Shown: positions 25,536 to 36,862, counted from the first letter of the stretch. The stretch: DNA of 37,905 nt from Clostridia bacterium (GCA_009929525.1 SAAH01000026.1:1-37905), one strand, 5' to 3'. Notes: generated from the sequence alone by a model not told the origin. Program-made: numbers and translations.

Positions 25536-27299
25536 TTAGTCCTCCTTTCCTTTCAGGTTTGCGATCTGCTCTGCCAGGTCCTTGCATGTAGCTTCATATT
25601 CCTGATCCAGAGCATCTTCGTGAGTATATTTGTAACGTCCGATCCGCTCGCGGACCGGCATCTTGATAAGCCCCTGTATACCCTGCCCCTGTTCCAAAGC
25701 TTCCAGTGACTGCTCGTAAAATGCAATTACCAGCTTCATCATAAGGAGCTGTTTTTTCAGAGACGTATACGTATCTATCTCATGGAATGAGTTCTGATGA
25801 AGGAAATCCTCACGGATCGAACGGGCAGCTTCCATCTTCAGACGGTCATGGGAAGACAATGCATCCATACCTACCATCTTAACGATTTCTTCAAGCTCTG
25901 ACTCTTCCTGAAGAAGACTCATCAGCTTCTGTCTGTCCTTCATCCACTCATCCGCAACATTTTCGTCAAACCATTTTCCCAGATTATCCAGATACAGAGA
26001 ATAACTGGTCAGCCAGTTGATCGCCGGGAAATGACGTTTGTAAGCCAGTGCGGAATCCAGTCCCCAGAACACCTTAACGATACGAAGTGTCGCCTGAGAT
26101 ACAGGCTCGGAGATATCTCCACCTGGAGGTGAAACTGCACCGATAACGGAAAGTGCACCCTCGCGTCCGTCTTTTCCAAGAGAAATGACATGGCCTGCAC
26201 GCTCGTAAAACTGTGCCAGACGGCTTCCCAGATATGCAGGATAACCTTCCTCACCAGGCATCTCTTCCAGACGTCCTGACATCTCTCGAAGGGCCTCAGC
26301 CCAGCGGGATGTGGAGTCTGCCATAAGTGCTACGGAATAACCCATATCGCGGAAATATTCTGCAATCGTGATTCCTGTATAGATAGAAGCCTCACGGGCT
26401 GCAACCGGCATATCGGAAGTATTCGCGATCAGAACTGTTCTCTCCATCAGAGACTGTCCTGTCTTTGGATCCTTCAGTTCCGGGAACTCGTTCAGAACGT
26501 CTGTCATCTCATTGCCACGCTCACCGCATCCGATATAAACTACGATATCTGCCTCAGCCCATTTTGCAAGCTGATGCTGGATAACTGTCTTTCCGCTTCC
26601 GAAAGGTCCCGGAACTGCTGCTACACCACCCTTTGCGATAGGGAAGAAGGTATCGATAACCCTCTGGCCTGTCACCAGCGGCATGGACGGCGGAAGTTTC
26701 CTAAGATACGGGCGGCCTTTTCTAACTGGCCATTTCTGCATCATCGTTACTTCTTTGTCTCCGTCCGGAGTAGTGATCACTGCGATCACATCTTCCACAC
26801 GGAAGCTTCCTGCTTTTATCTCTTTTACAGTTCCTTTTATTCCATAAGGAACCATGATTCTTTGCTGGACTACGATGGTCTCCTGGACATTTCCGAGGAA
26901 ATCACCATTTTCCACTTCATCGCCAACCTTAACAGTGGGAACGAACTCCCATACTTTGTCTCTCTTCAGAGACGGAACTTCTACTCCACGCTTTAAGTTA
27001 TTGCCGGAGATCTTCATGATATCATCCAGAGGTCTTTGGATACCGTCATAGATGCTTGTGATCAGTCCAGGTCCCAATTCTACGGAAAGCGGTACTTCCA
27101 TAGATTCTACCGGTTCGCCCGGTCCCAGTCCTGATGTCTCCTCGTATACCTGAACCGAAGCCTCATCTCCATGAATCTCTATAATCTCACCTATCAATCG
27201 CTGATTGCTGACACGTACCACATCATACATGTTGGCATCCCGCATCCCTTCAGCGATTACAAGAGGTCCTGCTACTTTCTTTATCGTACCAATACTCAT
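25536..27299 (-). CDS. ntpA: V-type ATPase catalytic subunit A
   Basis: A 587-residue catalytic subunit of the V-type ATPase head. P-loop GPFGSGKT (231-238), GERGNE with the catalytic glutamate (259-264), and the long insert of A subunits (about 110-190, absent from F-type beta subunits) are visible. Hydrolyses ATP to drive the rotor, or works in reverse as synthase. AGGTGGGTGA is the ribosome binding site. It follows subunit F by 30 bp. Confidence 0.98.
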   Translation of the reverse strand: MSIGTIKKVAGPLVIAEGMRDANMYDVVRVSNQRLIGEIIEIHGDEASVQVYEETSGLGPGEPVESMEVPLSVELGPGLITSIYDGIQRPLDDIMKISGNNLKRGVEVPSLKRDKVWEFVPTVKVGDEVENGDFLGNVQETIVVQQRIMVPYGIKGTVKEIKAGSFRVEDVIAVITTPDGDKEVTMMQKWPVRKGRPYLRKLPPSMPLVTGQRVIDTFFPIAKGGVAAVPGPFGSGKTVIQHQLAKWAEADIVVYIGCGERGNEMTDVLNEFPELKDPKTGQSLMERTVLIANTSDMPVAAREASIYTGITIAEYFRDMGYSVALMADSTSRWAEALREMSGRLEEMPGEEGYPAYLGSRLAQFYERAGHVISLGKDGREGALSVIGAVSPPGGDISEPVSQATLRIVKVFWGLDSALAYKRHFPAINWLTSYSLYLDNLGKWFDENVADEWMKDRQKLMSLLQEESELEEIVKMVGMDALSSHDRLKMEAARSIREDFLHQNSFHEIDTYTSLKKQLLMMKLVIAFYEQSLEALEQGQGIQGLIKMPVRERIGRYKYTHEDALDQEYEATCKDLAEQIANLKGKED

Positions 27300-27329
27300 T
27301 TGGCCGATTCACCCACCTTTCTTTTGCGT

Positions 27330-27650
27330 CTACTCCTCGCCGAAGAGGATATCGGAGCCTACTGCCTGCTCCACCGACTTTTTTACTCCCTGTATCCCTG
27401 CACCGGTGTTGCCCGATATGCCCGGGATCAGTATGATCGCCGGAAGCTGCTGCTCCCGGAACTTATTGATCTCATGCGTAAGCTGGGCTGCCAGTTCCTC
27501 TGTGATATAGATCACTGCATATTCCCCAGACGCAAGTTTCTTTAATTTGTCTTCGCCATCCTCAGGATCAGACACCGGAAATGTATCCAGTCCCAGGGAT
27601 GCAAACCCATAGATGCTGTCATAAGCACCCAGCACTGCTATCTTATACAT
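27330..27650 (-). CDS. ntpG: V-type ATPase subunit F
   Basis: A 106-residue Rossmann-like protein of the central stalk (called NtpG in Enterococcus), starting MYKIAVLGAYDSIYGF and having YITEELA and PAIILIPG. The longer frame starts 15 codons upstream, but the family N-terminus begins at this ATG, which overlaps the end of subunit C by eight bases. It binds the shaft subunit D. Confidence 0.92.
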   Translation of the reverse strand: MYKIAVLGAYDSIYGFASLGLDTFPVSDPEDGEDKLKKLASGEYAVIYITEELAAQLTHEINKFREQQLPAIILIPGISGNTGAGIQGVKKSVEQAVGSDILFGEE

Positions 27651-28614
27651 ACATTTCCCTGACCCTTTCTCTGATGGAATCATCTGACAGTCCATTTTGC
27701 TTGCATGTCAGGATGATCCTCACTGTTTTAATCTCATTTTCTCGTGCCAGAACATAGGCGATCAGCGGTCCGATCGTAAACGGATTATACTTCTGCGGCT
27801 GTATCGTCTGGACCATCTTGTTGTCGCACCAGCGTTCAAATGCTGAATTGGACTCCTTCATAGCCTCTGCTGCTTCCTGATATCCCGCCTGAGAAAGATA
27901 ATCGCTCACTGCATCCACGCCGGATGTGGCTGCCTTCATCAAAAGTTCCAGATTGAGCGTACCGCATTTTGCCAGTGACCTTCTCATAAAATCCATGGAT
28001 TTTCCGGTCTTGGCACAGCGGTATGCGATCTTAATATCCGCGATAGCCACTGTAGACTCCGCATAATTCTTAATGATCTCCACCTTAGATGATTTGCCTG
28101 CCGCACTTATGGCTTCAAGCGCCGCTTTATCTACGATCACATCACACAGCTGTCCATCTCTGGTCCGAAGCAGTGTCTCATAAGCTTCCTTCGCCGCTTC
28201 CTGCATGTATACAGGCAATGCCTGATAATCTCTTTGACTGATGATCCTCAGCATCTCTTTGCTGCCGATCTCACAGTCTTCAAAGAAAATATGTGCATTT
28301 ACCTCAGAAGTACATATTTCTTTTACCGCAGCCTTCAGATTATGAAATAACTTCTGATAAGAAAGCACATCAAAAGCATCCATATCCACGTGCAGTTCAC
28401 GGATCATCTCCCATGTCTTCTGACTTTCGCGGGTCAGGATCGCATCGCCGTCAAGCGGTGTGTCAGCACCTCCCCATCCTTTCTCTGTCAGAAACTGCAG
28501 ACACTGTTTGTAATCCTTACACGCTACAAGCTGTTCTATGGACGATGCCGAAAACAAAGCAAGCTCCAGGGCACGTATCCGGGCCACGGCATAAGTATAC
28601 TTTGTATCAGCCAT
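27643..28614 (-). CDS. ntpC: V-type ATPase subunit C
   Basis: A 323-residue helical subunit that connects the shaft with the membrane ring. It starts MADTKYTYAVARIRALE; the frame is open for 49 more codons upstream inside the subunit E gene, but GGAGGG six bases before this ATG and the family N-terminus settle the start. Its end has NPFTIGPLIAYVLARENEIKTVRI, the most conserved part of the family. It overlaps E by eight bases and F by eight. Confidence 0.94.
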   Translation of the reverse strand: MADTKYTYAVARIRALELALFSASSIEQLVACKDYKQCLQFLTEKGWGGADTPLDGDAILTRESQKTWEMIRELHVDMDAFDVLSYQKLFHNLKAAVKEICTSEVNAHIFFEDCEIGSKEMLRIISQRDYQALPVYMQEAAKEAYETLLRTRDGQLCDVIVDKAALEAISAAGKSSKVEIIKNYAESTVAIADIKIAYRCAKTGKSMDFMRRSLAKCGTLNLELLMKAATSGVDAVSDYLSQAGYQEAAEAMKESNSAFERWCDNKMVQTIQPQKYNPFTIGPLIAYVLARENEIKTVRIILTCKQNGLSDDSIRERVREMYV

Positions 28615-29212
28615 TCTCATCCCTCCATAAATATCCATGTGCAAGATCCTGCAGTTTTTCTCTATTTGCATCAAAGAGAGCTCTCCAGGTACAATTTTCT
28701 TCGATTCCACCGTATACCAGTATGAATCCTCCGTCCATCGCCTTCGGCTCTTTCTCAACACTCAAAGATCCGCCTTTTTCTTTTGCAGCCGCTGCTGCTT
28801 TTGCAGCAAAATCAGCGGGCATACGCTCCAGATCCTTTGCAGACAGATACATCTTTCCATCGCCTTTTTGCACTGACCGTGCCAGCAGCTTTTCCATCAT
28901 AGCAAAATATTCTTCCGTATCTGCTTCCTGCAAAGACTGATAAGCCTTCTCGATCACCTGACCAATGAGCCTTTGTTTTGCTTCCAGAAGCATCGTACGT
29001 CTTTTCAGATCACAGGATGATTTTATCCTGTCTCTGTAATTTGCTGCCTCAGTCCTGGATCTTTCTTCCATCTGTGCTGCCATCTGACTGGCCTGCTCTC
29101 TGGCGGTCTCTTTTATATTCTCTGCCTTGGCTTCGGCCGCAGACTTTGTATCGGAAGCTTTCTTCTGTGCTTCCTCCAAAATCTGGTTTTTAATTTTCTC
29201 TAATCCAGTCAT
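28607..29212 (-). CDS. ntpE: V-type ATPase subunit E (peripheral stalk)
   Basis: A 201-residue peripheral stalk subunit: a long Ala/Glu/Lys-rich helix (about 1-105) that pairs with the G/H-type subunit, then a compact C-terminal domain with GGFILVYGGIEENCTW, the usual E-subunit strand-loop signature. AAGGAAGG stands before the ATG. A gap of 75 bp with a stem-loop separates it from subunit K, the widest inside the operon. Confidence 0.92.
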   Translation of the reverse strand: MTGLEKIKNQILEEAQKKASDTKSAAEAKAENIKETAREQASQMAAQMEERSRTEAANYRDRIKSSCDLKRRTMLLEAKQRLIGQVIEKAYQSLQEADTEEYFAMMEKLLARSVQKGDGKMYLSAKDLERMPADFAAKAAAAAKEKGGSLSVEKEPKAMDGGFILVYGGIEENCTWRALFDANREKLQDLAHGYLWRDENG

Positions 29213-29235
29213 ATCCAGGCCTTCCTTTCCTTTAT

Positions 29236-29271
29236 TGTAACTATCCCTGACCTATGGTCCGGACAGTTATC
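29236..29271 (-). other. Intercistronic stem-loop between subunits K and E
   Basis: On the minus strand GACC and GGTC close a three-base loop, continued by CC/GG and AACT-type/AGTT-type pairs with two internal loops. No T run follows. It could protect or process the mRNA end of the rotor-ring gene, whose product is needed in ten or so copies. Weak structure, judged by eye. Confidence 0.35.
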
Positions 29272-29287
29272 CTGATTCCAAATATTC

Positions 29288-31800
<2,513 letters not shown>

Positions 31801-31837
31801 ATCCGCATCCCTCCTTATTTTGTTTTTTCATGATCAT

Positions 31838-32149
31838 TCAGGCAAGCAAACTGGACAACATAACTTTCACCGCGCCATCCTCACGCTCTTTTGCCTTATT
31901 TTCCAATTGAAGAATCTCTGTCTGTACTATTTTTTCTTCCTCTTCCAGACTTCTTTCGCCTTCCTCCTGCATCTTCTTCCTCATGGCTGATGCCTTGGAC
32001 TTCAACTCACTCTCCATCGTCTCAACTATAGATTTTGCTTCTTCTTTGGCTTTTTCCAGTATCTGTACACCCTCCTGCTCTGCCGCTTCCACTATCTTTT
32101 CGGCCTTTGCCTCTGTTTCCTGTACTGCGGCTATTGTTTCATGAACCAT
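31838..32149 (-). CDS. ntpF: V-type ATPase subunit G/H (peripheral stalk)
   Basis: A 103-residue all-helical, highly charged protein (Glu, Lys, Ala), the thin partner of subunit E in the peripheral stalk and the first gene of the operon. An ATG seven codons upstream lacks a ribosome binding site, while AAGGTGGTGAG lies just before the ATG used here. The sequence is low-complexity coiled coil, so the call depends strongly on its position before subunit I. Confidence 0.82.
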   Translation of the reverse strand: MVHETIAAVQETEAKAEKIVEAAEQEGVQILEKAKEEAKSIVETMESELKSKASAMRKKMQEEGERSLEEEEKIVQTEILQLENKAKEREDGAVKVMLSSLLA

Positions 32150-32195
32150 CTGCTCACCACCTTCTACCATATTTTTGTGTAATATGTATAAAAAA

Positions 32196-32224
32196 ATCTT
32201 ACCTTTTCTTTAAACTTTTGTCAA
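32196..32224 (-). promoter_or_regulatory. Promoter of the V-ATPase operon
   Basis: A perfect -35 TTGACA (32219-32224) with a 17-bp spacer before TAAGAT (32196-32201) on the minus strand, placed after the terminator of the preceding gene and about 45 bp before the first subunit gene. Confidence 0.8.
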
Positions 32225-32285
32225 TACTTGAGACAATATTCATGATTATTTTATTATTTCCTAAAACTTCGCTTTATATACCCAT

Positions 32286-32334
32286 ATACGAAAAAGGACA
32301 GCTGTCTACTTTTGACAACTGTCCTCTTTCGTAT
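32286..32334 (-). terminator. Terminator after the sugar-binding lipoprotein gene
   Basis: A 21-position stem with two mismatches (32286-32306 with 32314-32334), including ATACGAAA/TTTCGTAT and GGACAG/CTGTCC, and a 7-nt loop. It starts 14 bp after the stop codon. The T run on the minus strand lies within the arm, so strength depends on the hairpin. Confidence 0.75.
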
Positions 32335-32347
32335 CATTATCACCATA

Positions 32348-33562
32348 TTATTCGTACAAAAATTTGGCATTTTCTTCCAGATCAATATTTTCCTTATCGA
32401 TCCACTGGTATCCTGCATCGATAAATTCTTCATTTTCCATCTCCAATGCGGCACGTACACCAGCAACAACCGTGGCATATCCCATTCCGTAAGGATTCTG
32501 GCAGATCACACCTGCCTCACTTCCATCCCGTATCGCATCCGCCTGAGTATCACCCAGATCAAATCCTACCATCTGGATGTCTCTATCCTGATAATCAGCC
32601 AATATATCAAGGGCAGCTACACTCATGATCTCATTTGAACAAAAATACCCTTTCAGTTCCGGATGAAGTTCCAAAACCTCTGTCATCTGTTCTTCGATGG
32701 ATGGATCCGTATCTTTTACAGGCTCATAAGAAATCTTCACCACTTTTACATCCGGATGATTCTTCTCTATCTCTTCCTTAAATCCCTGTACACGTTCCTT
32801 GCTGTTCTCCGACAGTTCCGAATGGGCCATCACTGCCACTTCGCCCTCATCCCCGATCTGCTCACACAGCTTTCTGGCTGCTTCCCTGCCCGCTGCCACA
32901 TTATCTGTCGCACAGGTAGTCGTTATCATATCATTATTTCCCACACCGGAATCCAGGATGATCACCGGGATACCATTTTCCTCTGCTGCCTCAAGCTGTG
33001 CCTCACAGGAATCCATATCTATCGCAGAAAGGCAAAGCACCGCTGGATTCTCCGCGATCACGGCATCCAGGATATTCACCTGATTATCTACATCTGTCTC
33101 ACTTTTAGGTCCTTCGAAAGTGCATTTGATCTTGTCATCCCCTGTATATCCAAGGCTTGTATTCAGATCGTTGATCGCCTGGTCCACTCCCAGCTTTACT
33201 GCTTTCCAGTACCCCGTCTCTGTGTTCTTCACAACGATCGCTATATGACTTCCTTTTTCCAGGATCAATCCATTTACAGAAGTATAATCTGCAACCAGAT
33301 CTTCCTCATTCGGGATCTCTATCTCTTTTTCTTCTTCAGGATCTGCTGCATCCTCTTTGTTCTCCTCAGTCTCACCGGCGTTCTCTCCTTGCGCCGCTTC
33401 ACTTTCTTCCGCTTCCTGTGTAGGTTCGGCAGTCACCTCTTCCGTTGGTTCTGTCTCACTCACTTCGTCGGTATTTGCCGATTCTGTACTTTTCTGGGCA
33501 CATCCCGCTAAAAGCGCTCCCGTCACCAGACATACCATCAGCATTTTCATTTTTCTCATCAT
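32348..33562 (-). CDS. Orphan sugar-type substrate-binding lipoprotein
   Basis: A 404-residue exported lipoprotein: lipobox LLAGC with the acylated Cys at 21, a very acidic linker (about 22-95, Glu/Thr/Ala), then a type 1 periplasmic-binding fold of the RbsB-like family (SHIAIVVKNTETGYWKAV, PVIILDSGVGNND, STDN-like TCATDNVAAGREAA, MVGFDLGD). Such proteins bind sugars or autoinducer-like molecules for ABC importers or chemoreceptors. No permease or ATPase gene lies beside it, and promoter and terminator make it a single-gene unit. Start at the ATG after AGGGGAATATATT; the next codon is also ATG. Confidence 0.85.
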   Translation of the reverse strand: MMRKMKMLMVCLVTGALLAGCAQKSTESANTDEVSETEPTEEVTAEPTQEAEESEAAQGENAGETEENKEDAADPEEEKEIEIPNEEDLVADYTSVNGLILEKGSHIAIVVKNTETGYWKAVKLGVDQAINDLNTSLGYTGDDKIKCTFEGPKSETDVDNQVNILDAVIAENPAVLCLSAIDMDSCEAQLEAAEENGIPVIILDSGVGNNDMITTTCATDNVAAGREAARKLCEQIGDEGEVAVMAHSELSENSKERVQGFKEEIEKNHPDVKVVKISYEPVKDTDPSIEEQMTEVLELHPELKGYFCSNEIMSVAALDILADYQDRDIQMVGFDLGDTQADAIRDGSEAGVICQNPYGMGYATVVAGVRAALEMENEEFIDAGYQWIDKENIDLEENAKFLYE

Positions 33563-33611
33563 AATATATTCCCCTAATCTGTAAAACAAGGTCATTTAGA
33601 AGCACGCCTTA

Positions 33612-33639
33612 ATTATACATGACTTGAAAAAATAGTCTA
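33612..33639 (-). promoter_or_regulatory. Promoter of the binding lipoprotein gene
   Basis: TAGACT (33634-33639), 16 bp, perfect TATAAT (33612-33617) on the minus strand, about 50 bp before the start codon. The -35 box is moderate. Confidence 0.6.
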
Positions 33640-33680
33640 TAGGAGATTCTTAACATTTTTGTGGTTTTTTTGTGTCTTTT

Positions 33681-34721
33681 TTATTGATTTTTCGATATTC
33701 CACCGGTTTCTACCTCTTCCCATATCGTTTTGATGATCAGATATGTCACCGGTCCCAGAAAGAATCCCGCTATCCCATATAAGAAAAATCCCACATACAC
33801 CAGTACAAGCATCAGCGCCGGATGGATCCCCATCTCTTTTCCCAGCAAATGTGGTTCCAAAAACTGCCGGATCAGGTCTGCCGTCAGATACAGCGCCAGA
33901 TATCCTGCTGCCATCAGATACCTTCCCTGCAGACACCAGATAAGTGCCCATGGGATCAGGATCGTTCCCGCACCGATAAGCGGAAGAGCATCCAGAACTC
34001 CCACCACTACTCCCGACACCACAAAATACGGATTGTCCAGCAGCCAGAATCCCGCCATACATACAAGGCTCACGATACCCATCAGTATAAATTGGGCTTT
34101 TATATAACATCCTCCCGCTGCGCATATTTTTTTGCCCACCGACATGATCCTGCCGCTGATCCTTCCTTTATTCATTTTTTCGCGAAACAGTTCCATGTCC
34201 TTGATCACCAATGTTCCAAATATGATCATGATCAATATGCCGCCGCACAGCGCGACCACTCCCTTTACCATCGTAAAAAAATACCCGACAAATTCTGTTC
34301 CGAACCTGTTTTGGATCTCCTCCTGCATCTTTCCTGCCTGATAGACCAGAAAGTTTCTCATCTCATTTGCATCGATTCCGAGATAACTTTCTGCAGTCTG
34401 ACAGCAGGTGTTGAAAAATCCATCCGCCTGTTTGACCCACAGTCCCAGATTCTCCATGAGATTTTTCACCTGATACAATAACGAATCAGAAATCTTCCAC
34501 AGACCAAATACCAGTCCCAGGCTGAGCGTTCCCAGAAGGATACCGCCCGCCACACTTCTTTTTATCCTCATTTTTTTCTCGATCCACTTGGCTGCCGGCA
34601 GTATCAGCGATGCCAGAAGCCAACCCAATAAAAAAGGAATCGCTGTCGGCAGCAGATAACGCATACCTGCATAGACGGCGATCCCGATTCCCGCAACGAG
34701 CAATATTCTTCTCCATTCCAC
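33681..34721 (-). CDS. YtvI-like / AI-2E family membrane permease
   Basis: A 346-residue membrane protein of the AI-2E transporter superfamily with about seven to eight helices and a soluble section between residues 90 and 150. YLLPTAIPFLLGWLLA near the start, DALPLIGAGTILIPW and GKEMGIHPALMLVLVYVG are family signatures; the length and lack of a tail resemble the sporulation protein YtvI. Start is uncertain: GGGAGG is eight bases before the GTG used here and only two before an ATG at 34727. A possible promoter (TTTTCA-17-TAAAAT, 34824-34852) lies upstream, after rluA. Function in transport or sporulation is inferred. Confidence 0.85.
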   Translation of the reverse strand: MEWRRILLVAGIGIAVYAGMRYLLPTAIPFLLGWLLASLILPAAKWIEKKMRIKRSVAGGILLGTLSLGLVFGLWKISDSLLYQVKNLMENLGLWVKQADGFFNTCCQTAESYLGIDANEMRNFLVYQAGKMQEEIQNRFGTEFVGYFFTMVKGVVALCGGILIMIIFGTLVIKDMELFREKMNKGRISGRIMSVGKKICAAGGCYIKAQFILMGIVSLVCMAGFWLLDNPYFVVSGVVVGVLDALPLIGAGTILIPWALIWCLQGRYLMAAGYLALYLTADLIRQFLEPHLLGKEMGIHPALMLVLVYVGFFLYGIAGFFLGPVTYLIIKTIWEEVETGGISKNQ

Positions 34722-34867
34722 TGCCATCACCTCCCTTTCTCACAGATACCCTCGATTCAAGTTCTCCGCATGTCCCGGCAGCCACGCTTCGACATCTTCT
34801 TACTTATAGTATCTGTTTTAAGGATTTTAATATGCTGACAGTTTTTTGAAAATCGCTCCTTCCGGCT

Positions 34868-35557
34868 CTATCTCAAATTGTATTTTTTTCCTGTTTTTGG
34901 ATGATCAAATTCCAACTTATACGCACAAAGTCCCAGGTTCTCCCCCTGCTCTATCGGCGAAAGCTTTGGATTATACTTCCCATCTGCCCACAACGGCATA
35001 TGATGATATGCCATCTGCACACGGATCTGATGGTGGCGCCCCGTCTGCAGCGTAACTTCTACAAGTCCTGCCGATACTTCCGATGTTGTGCCTTCTTCGG
35101 TTTCTTCATCTGTCTTTTTATCGATTGATAAAAATCTGGCCTGTTTTAAAATCTTATAAAATAAAACTGCACGTTTTCCCTGTGCTGTTCCTTCTTTTAC
35201 CACCCGGGAAGTATTGCTTCTTCCTTCCTTGAGCAGAATGTCTTCCAGTTTACCACTCTCACCTTCCGGCTCACCTGTAAATACTGCAAGATACTGTTTT
35301 TTCATCTTCCCGCTTTGCTGCTGCTTGTTCAAAGCTGCCGCTGCCTGTGATGTTTTTGCGAATACAAGGACACCTTCCACTGGCTGATCCAACCGCTGTA
35401 TGATTCCTACAAATCCACCTTTCAGATAATTCCTGATCGCACTCTCCATATCCATCTGCCCGATCCTGGCACTCTGCACTGCCATCCCTGCATGTTTCCT
35501 GCACACCAGAAGCTGCGCATCTTCGAACAATATATCTTCCGGATTCCAACCTGCCAT
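34868..35557 (-). CDS. RluA-family pseudouridine synthase
   Basis: A 229-residue pseudouridine synthase without the S4 RNA-binding domain. The catalytic aspartate is D57 in IIQRLDQPVEGV; the usual histidine before and arginine after this site (HRLDR) are both Gln. YLAVFTGEP, EVTLQTGRHHQIR and the C-terminal KLEFDHPKTGK are the other RluA motifs. Target (23S rRNA or tRNA uridine) cannot be told. AGGAGATAA precedes the ATG, and it has its own promoter. Confidence 0.88.
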   Translation of the reverse strand: MAGWNPEDILFEDAQLLVCRKHAGMAVQSARIGQMDMESAIRNYLKGGFVGIIQRLDQPVEGVLVFAKTSQAAAALNKQQQSGKMKKQYLAVFTGEPEGESGKLEDILLKEGRSNTSRVVKEGTAQGKRAVLFYKILKQARFLSIDKKTDEETEEGTTSEVSAGLVEVTLQTGRHHQIRVQMAYHHMPLWADGKYNPKLSPIEQGENLGLCAYKLEFDHPKTGKKYNLR

Positions 35558-35598
35558 TTTTATTATCTCCTGTACTCTGTTTTTATATGTATGTTGCT

Positions 35599-35627
35599 AT
35601 TGTACCGCATTTTACATCTGGCTTCAA
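35599..35627 (-). promoter_or_regulatory. Promoter of the pseudouridine synthase gene
   Basis: TTGAAG (35622-35627), 17 bp, TACAAT (35599-35604) on the minus strand, about 40 bp before the start codon. A 13-bp dyad lies 21 bp upstream of the -35 box. Confidence 0.6.
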
Positions 35628-35648
35628 TCATTCATATTTCCGGACAGC

Positions 35649-35689
35649 GAACAACCGTTATCTCATCTTATATGATATAACGGTTGTTC
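35649..35689. repeat. Perfect 13-bp inverted repeat upstream of rluA-family gene
   Basis: GAACAACCGTTAT (35649-35661) and ATAACGGTTGTTC (35677-35689) are exactly complementary with a 15-bp spacer. No T run follows on either strand, so a classical terminator is unlikely. It marks the border between coding DNA and the AT-rich block to its right. An operator for the adjacent promoter or an end of the AT-rich transcript are the options. Confidence 0.6.
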
Positions 35690-36143
35690 TAGTAATCTTC
35701 ATTATTCAATTGTATTTTCCTCTTCTTTTCCTTTTTATTTTATAGTTTTTTGGTTTCTTGTTTTTATATAATAATGATAATAGATTTACTTTTTATAAGT
35801 TCCATATTCAATTATCTATATAAAATTTTCTTTTCTCTTCCCTGCTCACAAGTTTTCTTTACTTGTTTAGAAATGTTATATCTATGTTTAAATATATGAT
35901 AATAGTAAGCTTCTAATCTATACTTCCGTCTATAAATTTTCCAGATATATAATTCTACTTTCATTTGATATATAGATTTTTATTTGAATTTCTTAATATG
36001 CAGCTATTATATTTTTTTCAAATACATCTGCTATCCAGTAGTCTATGCATTTTACTTAATATTTCTAAGCTTACATCTTCCAGATTTGTTACTATTCTTT
36101 TTTAATAATCTATATACTTTTAATCAATAGAACTTATATCTTC
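35690..36143. other. AT-rich stretch without a credible gene
   Basis: Nothing here can be called a gene. The plus strand is strongly T-rich and the minus strand A/G-rich. The longest minus-strand frame with ATG (35812-35964, 50 codons, Lys/Tyr-rich) has no ribosome binding site. Small inverted repeats exist, for example ACAAGT/ACTTGT near 35848-35867. The block may be the downstream continuation of the transcript starting at about 36673, or decayed sequence. Confidence 0.4.
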
Positions 36144-36673
36144 TTAAAAAATGTTTCTTTGCACATTTTTTAAAATCTTATCTATTATTTTTGTGGTATA
36201 TATTCAATATAAGGATCAGCTCTTTTATTACCTTTCATCCATCTTTATCATACTTATATGTATGTTCTTTTTATTTTCATCATTCATGAAAGGTCTTTCT
36301 CGCGGGGAATGCTTATCATACCACTCTTATATTGATTGTTTTTAAATTATTATCCCACTGGTCTAATCCTCCTTTTTTTGATGTTCACTTATTTCTTTTA
36401 ACATCTCAATTTGAAATTATGATCTTTTTTTGATTTTGATTTAACTGATTATTGTTTTTGATTTCTGTTCACGTTTTAATAAGATTCTTTAACTTCCCGT
36501 TCAATCTTATCGTCCAAACTTTCTGGAAATCCTATTCATCTAATCAATTAATTGAAATCTATTTAGATTTCTTTTTCTAAATTGATGGTTCCATTCTTCA
36601 TATGATGATTTCTCGTCTCTCTCATTGAAAATGGTTTGTTGATGTTTGTGAATTAAGTGTTTTGTTTGTTGTT
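36144..36673 (-). ncRNA. Candidate long non-coding RNA in AT-rich block
   Basis: A consensus promoter (36680-36708) would start a minus-strand transcript near 36673, but no open frame with a ribosome binding site follows for over 1 kb. The strand is A/G-rich and contains paired segments: GAAATCTA/TAGATTTC (36554-36571), ATAAGATT/AATCTTAT (36479-36510), GATGTT/AACATC (36380-36405), ACCTTTCAT/ATGAAAGGT (36230-36294, enclosing CATAC/GTATG). A perfect 11-bp hairpin with a T run (36144-36173) could end it, giving about 530 nt. In AT-rich DNA such pairs also arise by chance. No known RNA class was recognised; the end and even the existence of the RNA are inferred. Confidence 0.4.
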
Positions 36674-36679
36674 GAGATT

Positions 36680-36708
36680 ATAATACCATCAGGCTATTGA
36701 TTTGTCAA
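36680..36708 (-). promoter_or_regulatory. Strong promoter directed into the AT-rich block
   Basis: Perfect -35 TTGACA (36703-36708), 17-bp spacer, -10 TATTAT (36680-36685). Directly upstream lie A/T tracts (about 36709-36745) resembling an UP element. It is one of the two best promoters in the window, and its layout is like that of rRNA promoters, yet no gene follows. The DNA from here to 36860 holds nothing else that I recognise. Confidence 0.75.
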
Positions 36709-36862
36709 CACTTTTTTCGATAAATTTTAATTTATTTTCAATATTATTGTTTTTCTTTCGTTGTAACTGTTTATTTTGTATTTATTTTCAGAATTGTAGT
36801 TGCATTTGAAAAATTTCCGAAACCTGCTTGCAGAATCGCCCGCAGCTCTCCAGACAATTAGA

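Noticed and set aside
35812-35964. 50-codon minus-strand frame starting ATG in the AT-rich block
   Set aside because: No ribosome binding site and Lys/Tyr-rich composition expected by chance in A-rich DNA; kept only as a remark on a possible decayed gene.
36151-36345. 64-codon hydrophobic frame on the plus strand in the AT-rich block
   Set aside because: T-rich DNA always encodes Phe/Leu/Ile/Ser-rich peptides; no ribosome binding site, and the first part lies inside the hairpin at 36144-36173.
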